DNA of 44,799 bases. Source: Flavobacteriaceae bacterium. Its GTDB lineage: Bacteria > Bacteroidota > Bacteroidia > Flavobacteriales > Flavobacteriaceae. Below, piece after piece: positions 33,901 to 41,715 of the stretch. Numbering within the stretch: position 1 is the stretch's first letter; the number at the start of each line of letters is the position of its first letter. The notes under the pieces are model-generated. The model worked only from the letters and a program-made list of their open reading frames with translations. It did not search any database and was not told the DNA's origin. The stretch is from contig JALWKK010000072.1 of assembly GCA_027081505.1 (NCBI GenBank), forward strand, positions 1-44,799, read 5' to 3'. The position numbers and the translations under genes are program-made.

Positions 33901-34165
33901 AGGTTGAGTACACATACTCTACCCCCGGTATGTTAGAAATAAGTTTTTCCAAAGGTTTTATCACTCTCGATTCAACTTCGGTTGGGCTGGCTCCGGGATA
34001 ACCCACAAAAATATCTGCCATAGGCACATCTATCTGCGGTTCTTCCTCTCTGGGAATTAAAAACGAACTATACACACCTATGACCATAAAAACAATCATA
34101 AGTAATACTGTAAGTTTAGAATCTATAAATCCTTTGGCTATTTTTCCTGCTAATCCTTCTTTCAT
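30971..34165 (-). CDS. RND efflux transporter permease (AcrB/CusA-like)
   Basis: This 1064-residue inner-membrane proton antiporter is the pump of a tripartite efflux system. It has the RND layout: an N-terminal helix (LTVLLMIVFMVIGVYSSFLIP), two large periplasmic loops and 12 membrane helices. The proton-relay aspartates are in GIVVDDSIIIAENM (TM4). The sequence groups with hydrophobe/amphiphile or unassigned RND pumps; I see no clear methionine set of the kind that marks copper/silver pumps, so the substrate is uncertain. It is encoded 91 bp after the adaptor gene, with a palindromic element between, and is followed by the PII-like gene. Confidence 0.94.
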   Translation of the reverse strand: MKEGLAGKIAKGFIDSKLTVLLMIVFMVIGVYSSFLIPREEEPQIDVPMADIFVGYPGASPTEVESRVIKPLEKLISNIPGVEYVYSTSMKEQGMVIVQFYVGEDIERSFVKLYNEINKHMDIMPQGVTFPLVKTRAIDDVPVLGLTLWSKNYDDYQLKQIANELTNEIEKVTDVSITKKIGGRNRQLRVILDKDKMAASGVDFLSVAEMIKANNQQLSAGSFNKNDSEFLVTTGRFLKTAQDVENLVVGVQQNQPVYLKQIAAVVDGPELPREYVALGFGAASPKKETFRGEYPAVTISVAKRKGADAMKVSEIIINKIAHLKTTLLPDDVHVEVTRNYGETASQKVSELLIHLIGSIIAVTLVVMLAMGWRGGLVVFLSVPITFALTLLSYYMLDYTLNRITLFALVFVTGIVVDDSIIIAENMHRHFKMKRLPFKQAALYAINEVGNPTILATFTVIASVLPMAFVSGLMGPYMAPMPIGASIAMILSLFVALTITPYLGYIFLREKDKKGKEPKEHKNMEDTFIYKIYERLERPLIENPKKRWLFLGITVLLLLGSMSLFFTKSVAVKMLPFDNKNEFQVVIDMPEGTTLERTAVVTKEISQYLATLPEIVNYQSYVGTASPITFNGLVRHYDLRSGSNVADIQANLTDKHDRSEQSHDIAKMVRPEIQKIAEKYNANVKIIEVPPGPPVLSTIVAEIYGPNYDTQIDVANQIQNILKITPDVVDVDWMVEDDQVEYELVVDKEKAMLYGVAPQQIVYTLNMAMANRAVTNLYKESASEQVGIVLTLDEKEKSTIQDIANLKVKSQQGTMVSVSDLVEIKQHTRAKSIFRKNQKRVVYVTADMAGKLESPAYAILGMDKKLQEVKLPKGYKLNELYAKQPEFEDDYTIKWDGEWQITLEVFRDLGMAFLGVIVIIYILIVGWFQNFKAPVVMMVAIPLSMVGIILGHWMLDAFFTATSFIGMIALAGIMVRNSVLLIDFVNLRLADGIPLKQAVIEAGAVRTTPILLTAGTVVIGAFVILFDPIFQGLAISLMGGTIASTVLTLLVVPLVYYLIERKNYK

Positions 34166-34179
34166 CTGTTTTGTATTTT

Positions 34180-34246
34180 GGGCGTTCGAGCGGGCTTTCC
34201 GTTATATCTCCGGCAAGCCGGAGGATGTCACTTCAATCCCTAACGC
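34180..34246. repeat. Intergenic palindromic element between adaptor and pump genes
   Basis: This element runs from GGGCGTT to CCCTAACGC. The inner hairpin is perfect: CTCCGGC (34208-34214), AA, GCCGGAG (34217-34223). Outer GCGTT and AACGC can also pair. The frame GGGCGTT...TCAATCCCTAACGC with a variable inner stem resembles a repeat that I recall from many flavobacterial intergenic regions. It lies inside an operon transcribed on the minus strand, so it should be present in the mRNA. Confidence 0.65.
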
Positions 34247-34256
34247 ATTATTTTTT

Positions 34257-35342
34257 TTATTGTATGGTTACTTTTGCTCCGTTAAATAATTTTCCGTTGG
34301 CTTTAACTATGTACTTTTCATCGGCATTAAGCCCCGAAAGTACTTCTACTTTATCGCCAAAATTTCTACCCAAACGCAACCAGCGCAATATGGCTGTGTT
34401 GTTTTGGCTTACCGTATAAACTCCAGTTAACTCACCATTATGTACTAATGCTTCTGTTGAAACCAATACCATTGGGGAAGTGGTATTGGTTTTTTCAACA
34501 GGAAACTGCACCGTTGCATACATACCTGAAAGTATGGGGACATTGGTTTCATTAAGTACAATCTTTACTAAATATTGACCGCCTGTGTTTTGTGCAGAAG
34601 TACTTACTTCGGTAACTTCGCCTGCAATGGTTTTGTTTAGGGACTTAACCAAAACAGCTACTTTAGTTCCGGTTTTAATTTTTGAAATTTCACTTTCGGG
34701 AACCATTGCCGTTACTTGAAACAGTTTAGGTGTTTCTACAGACAAAAGAGGCATTCCCGGATTTGCCATATCGCCTACTTTTATAAATTTATTGGTAACT
34801 ATGCCATTAAAGGGAGCTCTAATATTAACATAAGCAAATTGAGCTTGGATTTCGTTTTTCATTTGTTTGGCAGCTTCCAATCGAGCTTTTGCCATGGTAT
34901 AATGTGCGGTAATATCATCCATTTCTTTTTGTGACGCACTTCCGTCTGCAAATAGGTTTTTAAATCTGGTGTAATCTTTTTCGGCATTGTTAAAAGCTGC
35001 AGTAGCTTCGGTTATTGAGGCATTTACTTGAGCTAATTTTGCTTGTAAATCGCTGTTATTTATAGCTATAAGCAATTGTCCTTTATTAACTTTGTCGCCT
35101 ACTTTTACATATATTTTTTTTACAAAACCCATCATACGGGTACTCAAATTGGCACTATTAGCTGCTTCTATTTTCCCGCTTGCTGTAATAAACGGATTGT
35201 TATTTTCATCGTTAATAGTATTTAAGGTTACCGTAACGGCAGGGTTATTGTTTGTTACCGTGGTTTTTTCTTTTTTGTTGCCGCAACTTATTACGATTAA
35301 GGATAGTAAAAAAACGGCAAGAGTTGTGTATCTGCTTTTCAT
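34257..35342 (-). CDS. Efflux RND periplasmic adaptor (membrane fusion protein)
   Basis: This 361-residue lipoprotein (lipobox LIVISCGN) is the adaptor linking the RND pump to the outer-membrane channel. Domain order follows the family: a lipoyl half-motif (KKIYVKVGDKVNKGQLL, about 75-91), a helical hairpin (about 95-165, including AEKDYTRFKNLFADGSASQ), the second lipoyl half (IRAPFNGIVTNKFIKVGD), then beta-barrel and membrane-proximal domains. It lies 10 bp downstream of the TolC-like gene and upstream of the pump. Confidence 0.93.
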   Translation of the reverse strand: MKSRYTTLAVFLLSLIVISCGNKKEKTTVTNNNPAVTVTLNTINDENNNPFITASGKIEAANSANLSTRMMGFVKKIYVKVGDKVNKGQLLIAINNSDLQAKLAQVNASITEATAAFNNAEKDYTRFKNLFADGSASQKEMDDITAHYTMAKARLEAAKQMKNEIQAQFAYVNIRAPFNGIVTNKFIKVGDMANPGMPLLSVETPKLFQVTAMVPESEISKIKTGTKVAVLVKSLNKTIAGEVTEVSTSAQNTGGQYLVKIVLNETNVPILSGMYATVQFPVEKTNTTSPMVLVSTEALVHNGELTGVYTVSQNNTAILRWLRLGRNFGDKVEVLSGLNADEKYIVKANGKLFNGAKVTIQ

Positions 35343-35352
35343 AGTTTTAAAT

Positions 35353-36666
35353 TTATTCTTTGGTTAAAAATTGTACATATGCCAAGGCATAATTGTATTG
35401 AAACAGTGATTGGTAATATTCTAATTGTTTTTGAGCATATTGCGTTTCAGCCATAAGTAAATCGGATGTTTTTTCTAATCCTTCTTTAAAACGGTTGGTT
35501 CTAATTCGTAACGATTCTTTAGATTGTTCCAGAGCCAACTGTGTGAGCGAAACACTGTTTTTTGCATCTTGTAACATCCGGTTGGCTTTGTTCAATTCCA
35601 AATTGCTTTTTGACACATATTGTTCGTATTCATAGGTTGCTTTTTGGTATTGTGCATTGCTTTTTTGCATTTTCCCAAATCGCTTACCTCCTTTAAACAA
35701 ATCCCAACTTAATTGAGCTCCCACTAAATAGCCATTGGCATCTGCTTGAAAAATTTTATCGTCGTACAGCTCATAACTTCCAAAGGCATTTAAACGAGGA
35801 AGAAAGCTCATTTTATCGGCTTTATTCATTTTTTTATACGCTTCAGATGCCAGTTGCATCGCCATAATATCTGCCCTGTTTTCGGGTACGGTTTCAGCTG
35901 TATTTATCTTTTCTTCCATCAAGGTCAATTCTTCTTTGGGTTGCAAAAGCGTTCCTTGAGGTTCATTCATTAAAAAGAGAAGATAATCGGAAGCATTTCG
36001 CATGCCGCTTTTAGCTTGTTGCAATTGGTTTTTTACTTCGGTTACTCGTACCTCTACAGATAATACATCGGCTTTTTGAAGAAACCCCTGTTTAAAACTA
36101 TCGTTTGCTAATTTTTTATTGGCTTGTGCCGCTTTAAGTGCTTTTTCTAAAACCTCTACCGCTTTATTTGCCAATTGTAGTTGCATAAAAGCTTTTTCTA
36201 CCTCAAAAGTTAAATATTCTTGAGTGCGTTGTACTTGTAGTTGGGTTGCTTGCATTTTAGTATTTGCAGCTTTTCGCTGGTACAAGCCATCAACGTTAAT
36301 AAGAGGTTGTTGAATTTCAATTTTAGTAGCAAAATTGGTTACGGCATCCGGATTGTTTAATAGGCTGGGGTCAAAATCGGATGGTGTTAAAATTTCTTGA
36401 TTGAGTTTGGAACCGAAAGCCATTAAAGGGTTTGTGGTACTAATACCTGTGTACGAAGTTTTAATACTAGGCAAAAAAACGGCTCGTGATTGTTTAAAAT
36501 CCGCTTGGGAAACTTTAAACGCTTGTTCCGATATTTTGAGGCTTGTATTAGCTTCTAAAACTTTAGATAAAACCTCGCTTTTGGATATGGGTTTTGTTTC
36601 TTGTGCAAAAAATGCAACGCTTAAAAGACTAAAACTTATAAGTATGCTTATTTTTTTTATTTTCAT
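35353..36666 (-). CDS. TolC-family outer-membrane efflux protein
   Basis: This outer-membrane channel component of 437 residues (from the ATG at 36666) has a signal peptide (MKIKKISILISFSLLSVAFF, ending near AQE). The TolC-type repeat of long helices and strands is clear in both halves, for example QAFKVSQADFKQSRAVFLPSIK, LSVEVRVTEVKNQLQQAKSG and LRIRTNRFKEGLEKTSDLLM. I preferred this start over an ATG eight codons upstream because it gives a normal signal peptide. It is the first gene of the efflux operon. Confidence 0.93.
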   Translation of the reverse strand: MKIKKISILISFSLLSVAFFAQETKPISKSEVLSKVLEANTSLKISEQAFKVSQADFKQSRAVFLPSIKTSYTGISTTNPLMAFGSKLNQEILTPSDFDPSLLNNPDAVTNFATKIEIQQPLINVDGLYQRKAANTKMQATQLQVQRTQEYLTFEVEKAFMQLQLANKAVEVLEKALKAAQANKKLANDSFKQGFLQKADVLSVEVRVTEVKNQLQQAKSGMRNASDYLLFLMNEPQGTLLQPKEELTLMEEKINTAETVPENRADIMAMQLASEAYKKMNKADKMSFLPRLNAFGSYELYDDKIFQADANGYLVGAQLSWDLFKGGKRFGKMQKSNAQYQKATYEYEQYVSKSNLELNKANRMLQDAKNSVSLTQLALEQSKESLRIRTNRFKEGLEKTSDLLMAETQYAQKQLEYYQSLFQYNYALAYVQFLTKE

Positions 36667-36687
36667 TTTGTAACAAATTATTTTGTG

Positions 36688-36758
36688 CAAAAATAACTTG
36701 ACTACAACGAGTGTACGGTAACTTTAGATACATGGGTTGGTTACATTTGTTACATTTA
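36688..36758 (-). promoter_or_regulatory. Efflux operon promoter region with direct repeats
   Basis: On the minus strand TATTTTTG (36695-36688) matches the -7 consensus and lies about 20 bp before the tolC-like ATG; no clear -33 TTG is seen at the right distance. Upstream, TTACATTTG (36741-36749) is directly followed by TTACATTTA (36750-36758), a two-unit 9-bp direct repeat that could bind a regulator. No regulator gene lies next to the operon. Confidence 0.35.
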
Positions 36759-36959
36759 ATTTTTTAAAAATATTTTAGAATGGTTAAAGCCGTTACAGAA
36801 TGAAAATAGTTCAATGAGAGAACTTGAAATTGAACTATATTGAATTCGTATTCGGTATTAGGCTTCTTTCCTTTAAAAAAGCATTGTATCTACTTGTTTT
36901 ACAATAAATACGTATAAACACGTATAGGAATTTATATAATTTTATTTGACTTTTACACT

Positions 36960-37091
36960 ATGAAAAATGACATTCTTTTGAGAGAAGAGAGATTAAAAGA
37001 AAACAAAGCAAGCAAAATAATATTTATTATTATGGCTGTTGCAGTTGTTTCGGTTATAATCTTAAACCTCATTAACTTTATAATGTTTTAA
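36960..37091 (+). CDS. 43-residue single-pass membrane protein
   Basis: An ATG-started frame encodes a charged N-terminal segment (KNDILLREERLKENKASK) and one strongly hydrophobic helix (IIFIIMAVAVVSVIILNLINF). It is followed 28 bp later by a good intrinsic terminator, which supports a real transcription unit. Upstream, two ACGTATA copies (around 36910-36926) form an inverted TACGT/ACGTA arrangement. I do not know a family. It is too small for routine gene calling. Confidence 0.55.
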   Translation: MKNDILLREERLKENKASKIIFIIMAVAVVSVIILNLINFIMF

Positions 37092-37119
37092 TACATTACT
37101 GACTAACTATGTAAAATGA

Positions 37120-37148
37120 CCCTAGCCTTTTGTCGGTTGGGGTTTTTT
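37120..37148 (+). terminator. Intrinsic terminator after the 43-residue ORF
   Basis: CCCTAGCC (37120-37127) pairs with GGTTGGGG (37135-37142) in an 8-bp stem with two G-U pairs and a 7-base loop, followed by TTTTTT. Confidence 0.8.
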
Positions 37149-37211
37149 ATTACTACAGTTTTTGTTGTTTTCTCGTAGCAAGTTATTAATTAAATTTCTT
37201 TTTCGAAGAAT

Positions 37212-37243
37212 TTGCTTCATCCTCTCTGAATACCTTACTTTTG
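37212..37243 (+). promoter_or_regulatory. thiL promoter
   Basis: TTG (37212-37214), 21 bases, then TACTTTTG (37236-37243), an exact match to the Bacteroidota promoter consensus. The thiL ATG is 22 bp downstream. Confidence 0.7.
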
Positions 37244-37265
37244 TACCTGATATTAAACTCTGTTT

Positions 37266-38321
37266 ATGATTGAAGATAAAAACCCTTCCAGAACTAGTAT
37301 TTCAGAATTAGGAGAATTCGGGCTTATTGAGCACCTTACCAAAAACATAAAAATTACTCAAAAAACTACTGTAAAAGGCATTGGTGACGATGCTGCCGTT
37401 TTAAGCTGTGATGCAAAAGAGCAATTGGTTGTAACCACCGACTTATTGGTAGAAAAGATTCATTTTGATTTAAGCTATATGCCATTAAAACACTTGGGAT
37501 ATAAAGCGGTTGTTGTAAACCTTTCAGATGTGTATGCAATGAATGCAAAAGCAACACAAATAACGGTTTCTTTGGCGGTTTCAAACCGGTTTCCTGTAGA
37601 AGCTCTAGACGAACTTTATGCCGGAATAAAAACCGCTGCCAAGATATATAATGTCGATATTGTGGGAGGCGACACAACCTCTTCGGTTTCAGGATTATTA
37701 ATAAGTGTAACGGCATTGGGAAGCGCTTCAAAAAAAGAAATTGTTTATAGAAACGGAGCTAAAGAAAACGATTTATTGGTTGTAACCGGAGATTTGGGTG
37801 CCGCTTATCTGGGTCTTCAGGTTCTTGAACGCGAGAAAAAAGTGTTTGAGGTAAACCCGAAGTCACAACCCGATTTAGCCCCTTATACCTATTTGATAGA
37901 GCGACAACTAAAACCCGAAGCACGTAAAGATATTCCGCCTTTACTTAAAGAATTAGACGTTTTACCTACCGCTATGATTGATATTAGCGACGGATTGTCT
38001 TCAGAAATCATTCATCTCTGCAAACAATCGAAAGTGGGTTGTAATTTATATGAAGACAAAATACCACTTGACCCGCAAGTAATCTCTACTTGTGAAGAAT
38101 TTAATATAGACAGTACAACCATTGCTTTAAACGGAGGCGAAGACTACGAATTGCTGTTTACGGTAAAACAAGAAGATTTTCCTAAAATTAAAGGAAACCC
38201 TAATCTTTCGATAATCGGTCATATTACGGCAGAAAAAGAAGGTGTTCATCTTATAACCCGAGCCAATACAAAAATCCCGCTTATTGCAAGAGGGTGGAAC
38301 GCGGTAAAAGAAAAAGAATAA
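37266..38321 (+). CDS. thiL: Thiamine-monophosphate kinase
   Basis: ThiL phosphorylates thiamine monophosphate with ATP, forming thiamine diphosphate, the active cofactor. The 351-residue protein has the AIR-synthase-like fold: the metal and nucleotide motif GIGDDAAVL (40-48), VVVNLSDVYAMNAKATQ, VDIVGGDTTSS, and the C-terminal AMIDISDGLSSEIIH and LNGGEDYELLFTV signatures. The length is normal. It stands alone with its own promoter, and a large imperfect hairpin follows its stop. Confidence 0.95.
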   Translation: MIEDKNPSRTSISELGEFGLIEHLTKNIKITQKTTVKGIGDDAAVLSCDAKEQLVVTTDLLVEKIHFDLSYMPLKHLGYKAVVVNLSDVYAMNAKATQITVSLAVSNRFPVEALDELYAGIKTAAKIYNVDIVGGDTTSSVSGLLISVTALGSASKKEIVYRNGAKENDLLVVTGDLGAAYLGLQVLEREKKVFEVNPKSQPDLAPYTYLIERQLKPEARKDIPPLLKELDVLPTAMIDISDGLSSEIIHLCKQSKVGCNLYEDKIPLDPQVISTCEEFNIDSTTIALNGGEDYELLFTVKQEDFPKIKGNPNLSIIGHITAEKEGVHLITRANTKIPLIARGWNAVKEKE

Positions 38322-38379
38322 CGGTAAGACAATTACTTTTTTTGAATGTTTTTTTAAAAAAAAGATTGTTTAGTTACCG
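38322..38379. terminator. Imperfect hairpin after thiL
   Basis: CGGTAA (38322-38327) pairs with TTACCG (38374-38379), and ACAAT pairs with ATTGT inside. The centre contains a T7/A8 run. It may act as a terminator on the plus strand. The following 38380-38506 holds no recognisable feature. Confidence 0.4.
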
Positions 38380-38506
38380 ATACCGAGTGAGTTTTACAAT
38401 TGCCTCACACCCATCTGTCGCAAATTTTTGCTTACATCGTTGACAAGGATATTCGGTAGCGGTTTAATAGTTTATTGTTTTGCGCTTTATTTTATTCCCA
38501 AATTAT

Positions 38507-38764
38507 TTACACAATATTTGTCTCATTGGTATATCGGGAAGTTTTTCTTTTTATTTTTTTCTTTATAAAAGATTGTAGTACTTGATGTGCTTTTCGCTGT
38601 TTATCGGTTATATCCTCTAATTTACCTTTTAAATTGCTCGCTACTTCTTTTCCGCAACGAACACATCGATACTCCTTAATTTGATTTGTTATTTTATGCG
38701 TTACAACATACTTGTGTCCAAGCGAATTACAAAATAACCCGAAAATTGAAAAATTAGGTTTCAT
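38507..38764 (-). CDS. Small zinc-binding protein, unknown function
   Basis: This 85-residue protein has a likely metal site: C12 and H17 (FCNSLGHKY), then CVRCGKEV (C34, C37). This C-x4-H...C-x2-C pattern resembles small DUF1660-type zinc proteins. A basic C-terminus (FIKKKIKRKTSR) suggests nucleic-acid contact. It appears to be a single-gene unit. Function is unknown. Confidence 0.65.
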   Translation of the reverse strand: MKPNFSIFGLFCNSLGHKYVVTHKITNQIKEYRCVRCGKEVASNLKGKLEDITDKQRKAHQVLQSFIKKKIKRKTSRYTNETNIV

Positions 38765-38832
38765 AATTAATTAGGGGTGCTTAGATTAAGACATCAAATT
38801 TAAAAAATATATTTTAATTTATCGATTAAATG

Positions 38833-39594
38833 TTACAAAATATTGATTAAGTGTAATTTTTTAACAATTTCATTATAATTTTCAATCATTCCCATATGTC
38901 CGCCTGTTAAAGTTATTAGTTTCATATTCGTTATTTTCGCCAAATTAGAAGCTACCGAAAAAGGAATTAACGGGTCCTGTTTCCCGGCAATAAAAAATTT
39001 AGGAACGGTTAAGTGTTTGGCTATTTCGGTTCGGTCTTTTCTAACTTTCATTCCGTTAAGAGCCGCTGTAATTCCGCACAAAGGAAACAATTTAGCTTCA
39101 GTTTTAAGTTGCGATATTTCGGAAGAAAATAATTTTCCGGATGAAGGAAGAAACAAATTATTTATCGCCATCGAAACATATTTTTCTTTATTTAAGGTTG
39201 CCAAATAAATTGCCTGTTCTCTTTGTTTTTTTCTTTCGGGAGAATCTGATAGTGTACCGGAGTTTAGCAAAATAATCGATTGTAATTTATCCGGAAATAA
39301 TTCGGCAAAAGCCAAGGCAACATAGCCGCCCATAGAATGACCTATTAGAGTAGCCTTTTTAATTTTTGCTTCATCCAAAACATCTTTTATCACTTTTGCT
39401 AACAACTCCATCGAATGAATTTCTGTCAAGCAAGAACTTTTACCAAAACCCGGAAAATCAATACAAATCACCTTGTTTTTTTTCGCCAAAAAAGGCACTA
39501 ACTTACTCCACATGGTACTGCTTTCTAAAAACCCGTGTAACAAAACAACTGCTTTCCCTTTCCCTGATAGGGTATAATGTATGTTTTTATCCAT
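38833..39594 (-). CDS. Alpha/beta-hydrolase fold protein
   Basis: This 253-residue cytoplasmic hydrolase carries LLHGFLESSTMW (oxyanion HG motif), the nucleophile elbow GHSMGG (Ser about 87), an acid in FIAGKQDPLIP and the histidine in LTGGHMGMIEN. The substrate is not evident; the sequence resembles the BioH/MenH-like esterase branch. I chose the ATG at 39594; a longer frame begins at 39642 but adds an unusual hydrophobic tail before the fold. A TATTTTTG box (39607-39600, minus) lies only 5 bp before this ATG, so a near-leaderless message is possible. Confidence 0.88.
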   Translation of the reverse strand: MDKNIHYTLSGKGKAVVLLHGFLESSTMWSKLVPFLAKKNKVICIDFPGFGKSSCLTEIHSMELLAKVIKDVLDEAKIKKATLIGHSMGGYVALAFAELFPDKLQSIILLNSGTLSDSPERKKQREQAIYLATLNKEKYVSMAINNLFLPSSGKLFSSEISQLKTEAKLFPLCGITAALNGMKVRKDRTEIAKHLTVPKFFIAGKQDPLIPFSVASNLAKITNMKLITLTGGHMGMIENYNEIVKKLHLINIL

Positions 39595-39711
39595 AAATAC
39601 AAAAATAATAGTATTTTTATCAAGAATATGACAAAACGACATTTATAAAATTTGGCAATACTTTTGTTAATTTTTAACCAATTGTTAACAAGAAAACTAT
39701 CGTTAAAATTG

Positions 39712-39719
39712 CATCTTTG
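39712..39719 (+). promoter_or_regulatory. -7-like box of the MoxR/Bat operon
   Basis: CATCTTTG is one base from TAnnTTTG and lies 36 bp before the MoxR-like ATG. TTAAC/GTTAAC palindromic sequence sits upstream near 39674-39689. Confidence 0.35.
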
Positions 39720-39755
39720 CCAGCCTTATAAATTTAAGATTAAAATCAAATAAAA

Positions 39756-40760
39756 ATGGAACAAACAAACCCAACATTAGATATTTCTGCTTTAAATGAA
39801 AAAATAGAGCGCGAAAGTGCTTTTATTGACATTCTTACAATGGAAATGAATAAGGTAATCGTAGGACAAAAACACATGATAGAACGATTGCTAATAGGTC
39901 TTCTCGGAAGAGGGCATATCTTGTTAGAAGGTGTTCCCGGTTTGGCAAAAACTTTAGCAATAAACACCTTGGCAAAAGCTGTTCACGGTGATTTTAGTCG
40001 CGTACAATTTACCCCCGATTTACTCCCTGCAGATGTAATAGGAACACTAATTTATAACATTAAAGAAAATGATTTTAGCATTAAAAAAGGACCCATATTT
40101 GCCAACTTTGTATTGGCAGATGAGATTAACCGTGCTCCGGCAAAGGTACAATCGGCACTTCTAGAGGCAATGCAAGAAAAACAAGTGACCATTGGAGATG
40201 AAACCTTTACGCTGCCAAAACCTTTCTTGGTAATGGCAACACAAAACCCTATCGAACAAGAAGGAACCTACCCGCTTCCCGAAGCACAAGTAGATCGTTT
40301 TATGTTAAAAACCGTAATTGATTACCCTAAAAAAGATGAAGAACAACACATTATAAGACAAAATTTGATGGGTGATTATGAGCAAATAAACCCCGTAGTC
40401 TCCTTAGAGCAAATATTAAAAGCACAACAAGCAGTGCGTGAAGTTTATATGGATGAAAAAATAGAAAAATACATCCTCGATATTATTTTTGCTACCCGTA
40501 CACCCGAAAAATACAACCTACAAGAAATAAAACCTCTTATTAATTTTGGAGCCTCGCCCCGTGGTAGTATTAATCTTGCTATGGCATCTAAATGTTTTGC
40601 TTTTATTAAAAGACGCGGTTATGTGGTACCCGAAGATGTTCGTGCAGTAATACATGATGTGCTTCGTCACAGAATAGGGATTACCTACGAAGCCGAAGCC
40701 GAAAATATCACCTCGGAAGACATCATTAATAAAATTGTAAATGTAATTGAAGTACCGTAA
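39756..40760 (+). CDS. MoxR-family AAA ATPase
   Basis: This 334-residue chaperone-like ATPase opens the operon. Walker A is GVPGLAKT (59-66), Walker B lies in FVLADEINRAP, and MATQNPIEQEGTYPLPEAQ is the sensor-1 region typical of MoxR proteins. These act with the VWA proteins encoded downstream, probably in assembly or activation of envelope or metal-cofactor complexes. In Bacteroides the bat genes are linked to aerotolerance, although the mechanism is not settled. DUF58 follows after 61 bp. Confidence 0.94.
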   Translation: MEQTNPTLDISALNEKIERESAFIDILTMEMNKVIVGQKHMIERLLIGLLGRGHILLEGVPGLAKTLAINTLAKAVHGDFSRVQFTPDLLPADVIGTLIYNIKENDFSIKKGPIFANFVLADEINRAPAKVQSALLEAMQEKQVTIGDETFTLPKPFLVMATQNPIEQEGTYPLPEAQVDRFMLKTVIDYPKKDEEQHIIRQNLMGDYEQINPVVSLEQILKAQQAVREVYMDEKIEKYILDIIFATRTPEKYNLQEIKPLINFGASPRGSINLAMASKCFAFIKRRGYVVPEDVRAVIHDVLRHRIGITYEAEAENITSEDIINKIVNVIEVP

Positions 40761-40821
40761 ACACGATTTTTGAATTTTTGATAATAGCATTTTATATTTT
40801 ACAAGGTGTGAAAAAAGAATA

Positions 40822-41691
40822 ATGAATACCAAGGAGTTACTAAAAAAAGTACGAAAAATAGAAATAAAAACACGAAGGTTAAGCGACCACGTGTTTGGTG
40901 GTGAGTACCATAGTACTTTTAAAGGAAGAGGTATGACCTTTAGCGAAGTTCGTCAATACCAATTTGGAGATGATGTTAGAAACATAGACTGGAATGTAAC
41001 CGCCCGCTATAACGAACCTTATATAAAAGTTTTTGAAGAAGAACGCGAACTTACATTGATGCTTATGATAGATGTAAGTGGTTCTGAATCTTTTGGAACC
41101 GCAACGCAATTTAAAAACGAAATCATTACCGAAATAGCGGCAACCCTAGCATTTTCGGCATTACAAAACAACGATAAAATTGGCGTTATACTTTTTTCAG
41201 ACCAAATCGAACTTTACATCCCTCCTAAAAAAGGACGCTCCCACGTGTTACGAATTATTAGAGAATTACTTGAATTTTCACCCGAAAGCAAAAAAACCAA
41301 TATTGCCGAAGCGCTTAAGTTTTTTACCAATGTAACCAAGAAAAAAGCAATTGTATTTGTGCTTTCTGACTTTATGGACAGTAACTATAAAGACACCTTA
41401 AAAATCGTTGCAAAAAAACATGACGTTACCGGAATACGAATATTCGATATAAATGAAGAAGTTATCCCAAATATAGGAATGGTAGAAATGCAAGACCAAG
41501 AAACAGGTGAATTGTTTTTGGTTAATACGGCATCTAAAAAAGTTAGGAAAAACTATTCAGAAAATTATAACCATCAAGTTGCCTATTTTGCCGATGCTTT
41601 TAGAAAAAGCGGCGCAGGCGCATTAAGTTGCCGAACCGACCAAAGTTACGTAAAACAACTATTAGGGTATTTTAAAACAAGAGGAAGATAG
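40822..41691 (+). CDS. DUF58 protein (VWA-like)
   Basis: This 289-residue soluble protein has the DUF58 signature around residues 20-60 (HVFGGEYHSTFKGRG then FGDDVRNIDWNVTAR) and a von Willebrand A-like part with LMLMIDVSGSESFG as the MIDAS (D-x-S-x-S). It probably partners MoxR. It lies between the MoxR and BatD-like genes in the usual order. Confidence 0.92.
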   Translation: MNTKELLKKVRKIEIKTRRLSDHVFGGEYHSTFKGRGMTFSEVRQYQFGDDVRNIDWNVTARYNEPYIKVFEEERELTLMLMIDVSGSESFGTATQFKNEIITEIAATLAFSALQNNDKIGVILFSDQIELYIPPKKGRSHVLRIIRELLEFSPESKKTNIAEALKFFTNVTKKKAIVFVLSDFMDSNYKDTLKIVAKKHDVTGIRIFDINEEVIPNIGMVEMQDQETGELFLVNTASKKVRKNYSENYNHQVAYFADAFRKSGAGALSCRTDQSYVKQLLGYFKTRGR

Positions 41692-41715
41692 ATTTTGAGA
41701 CCGGAGAAGATAGCT

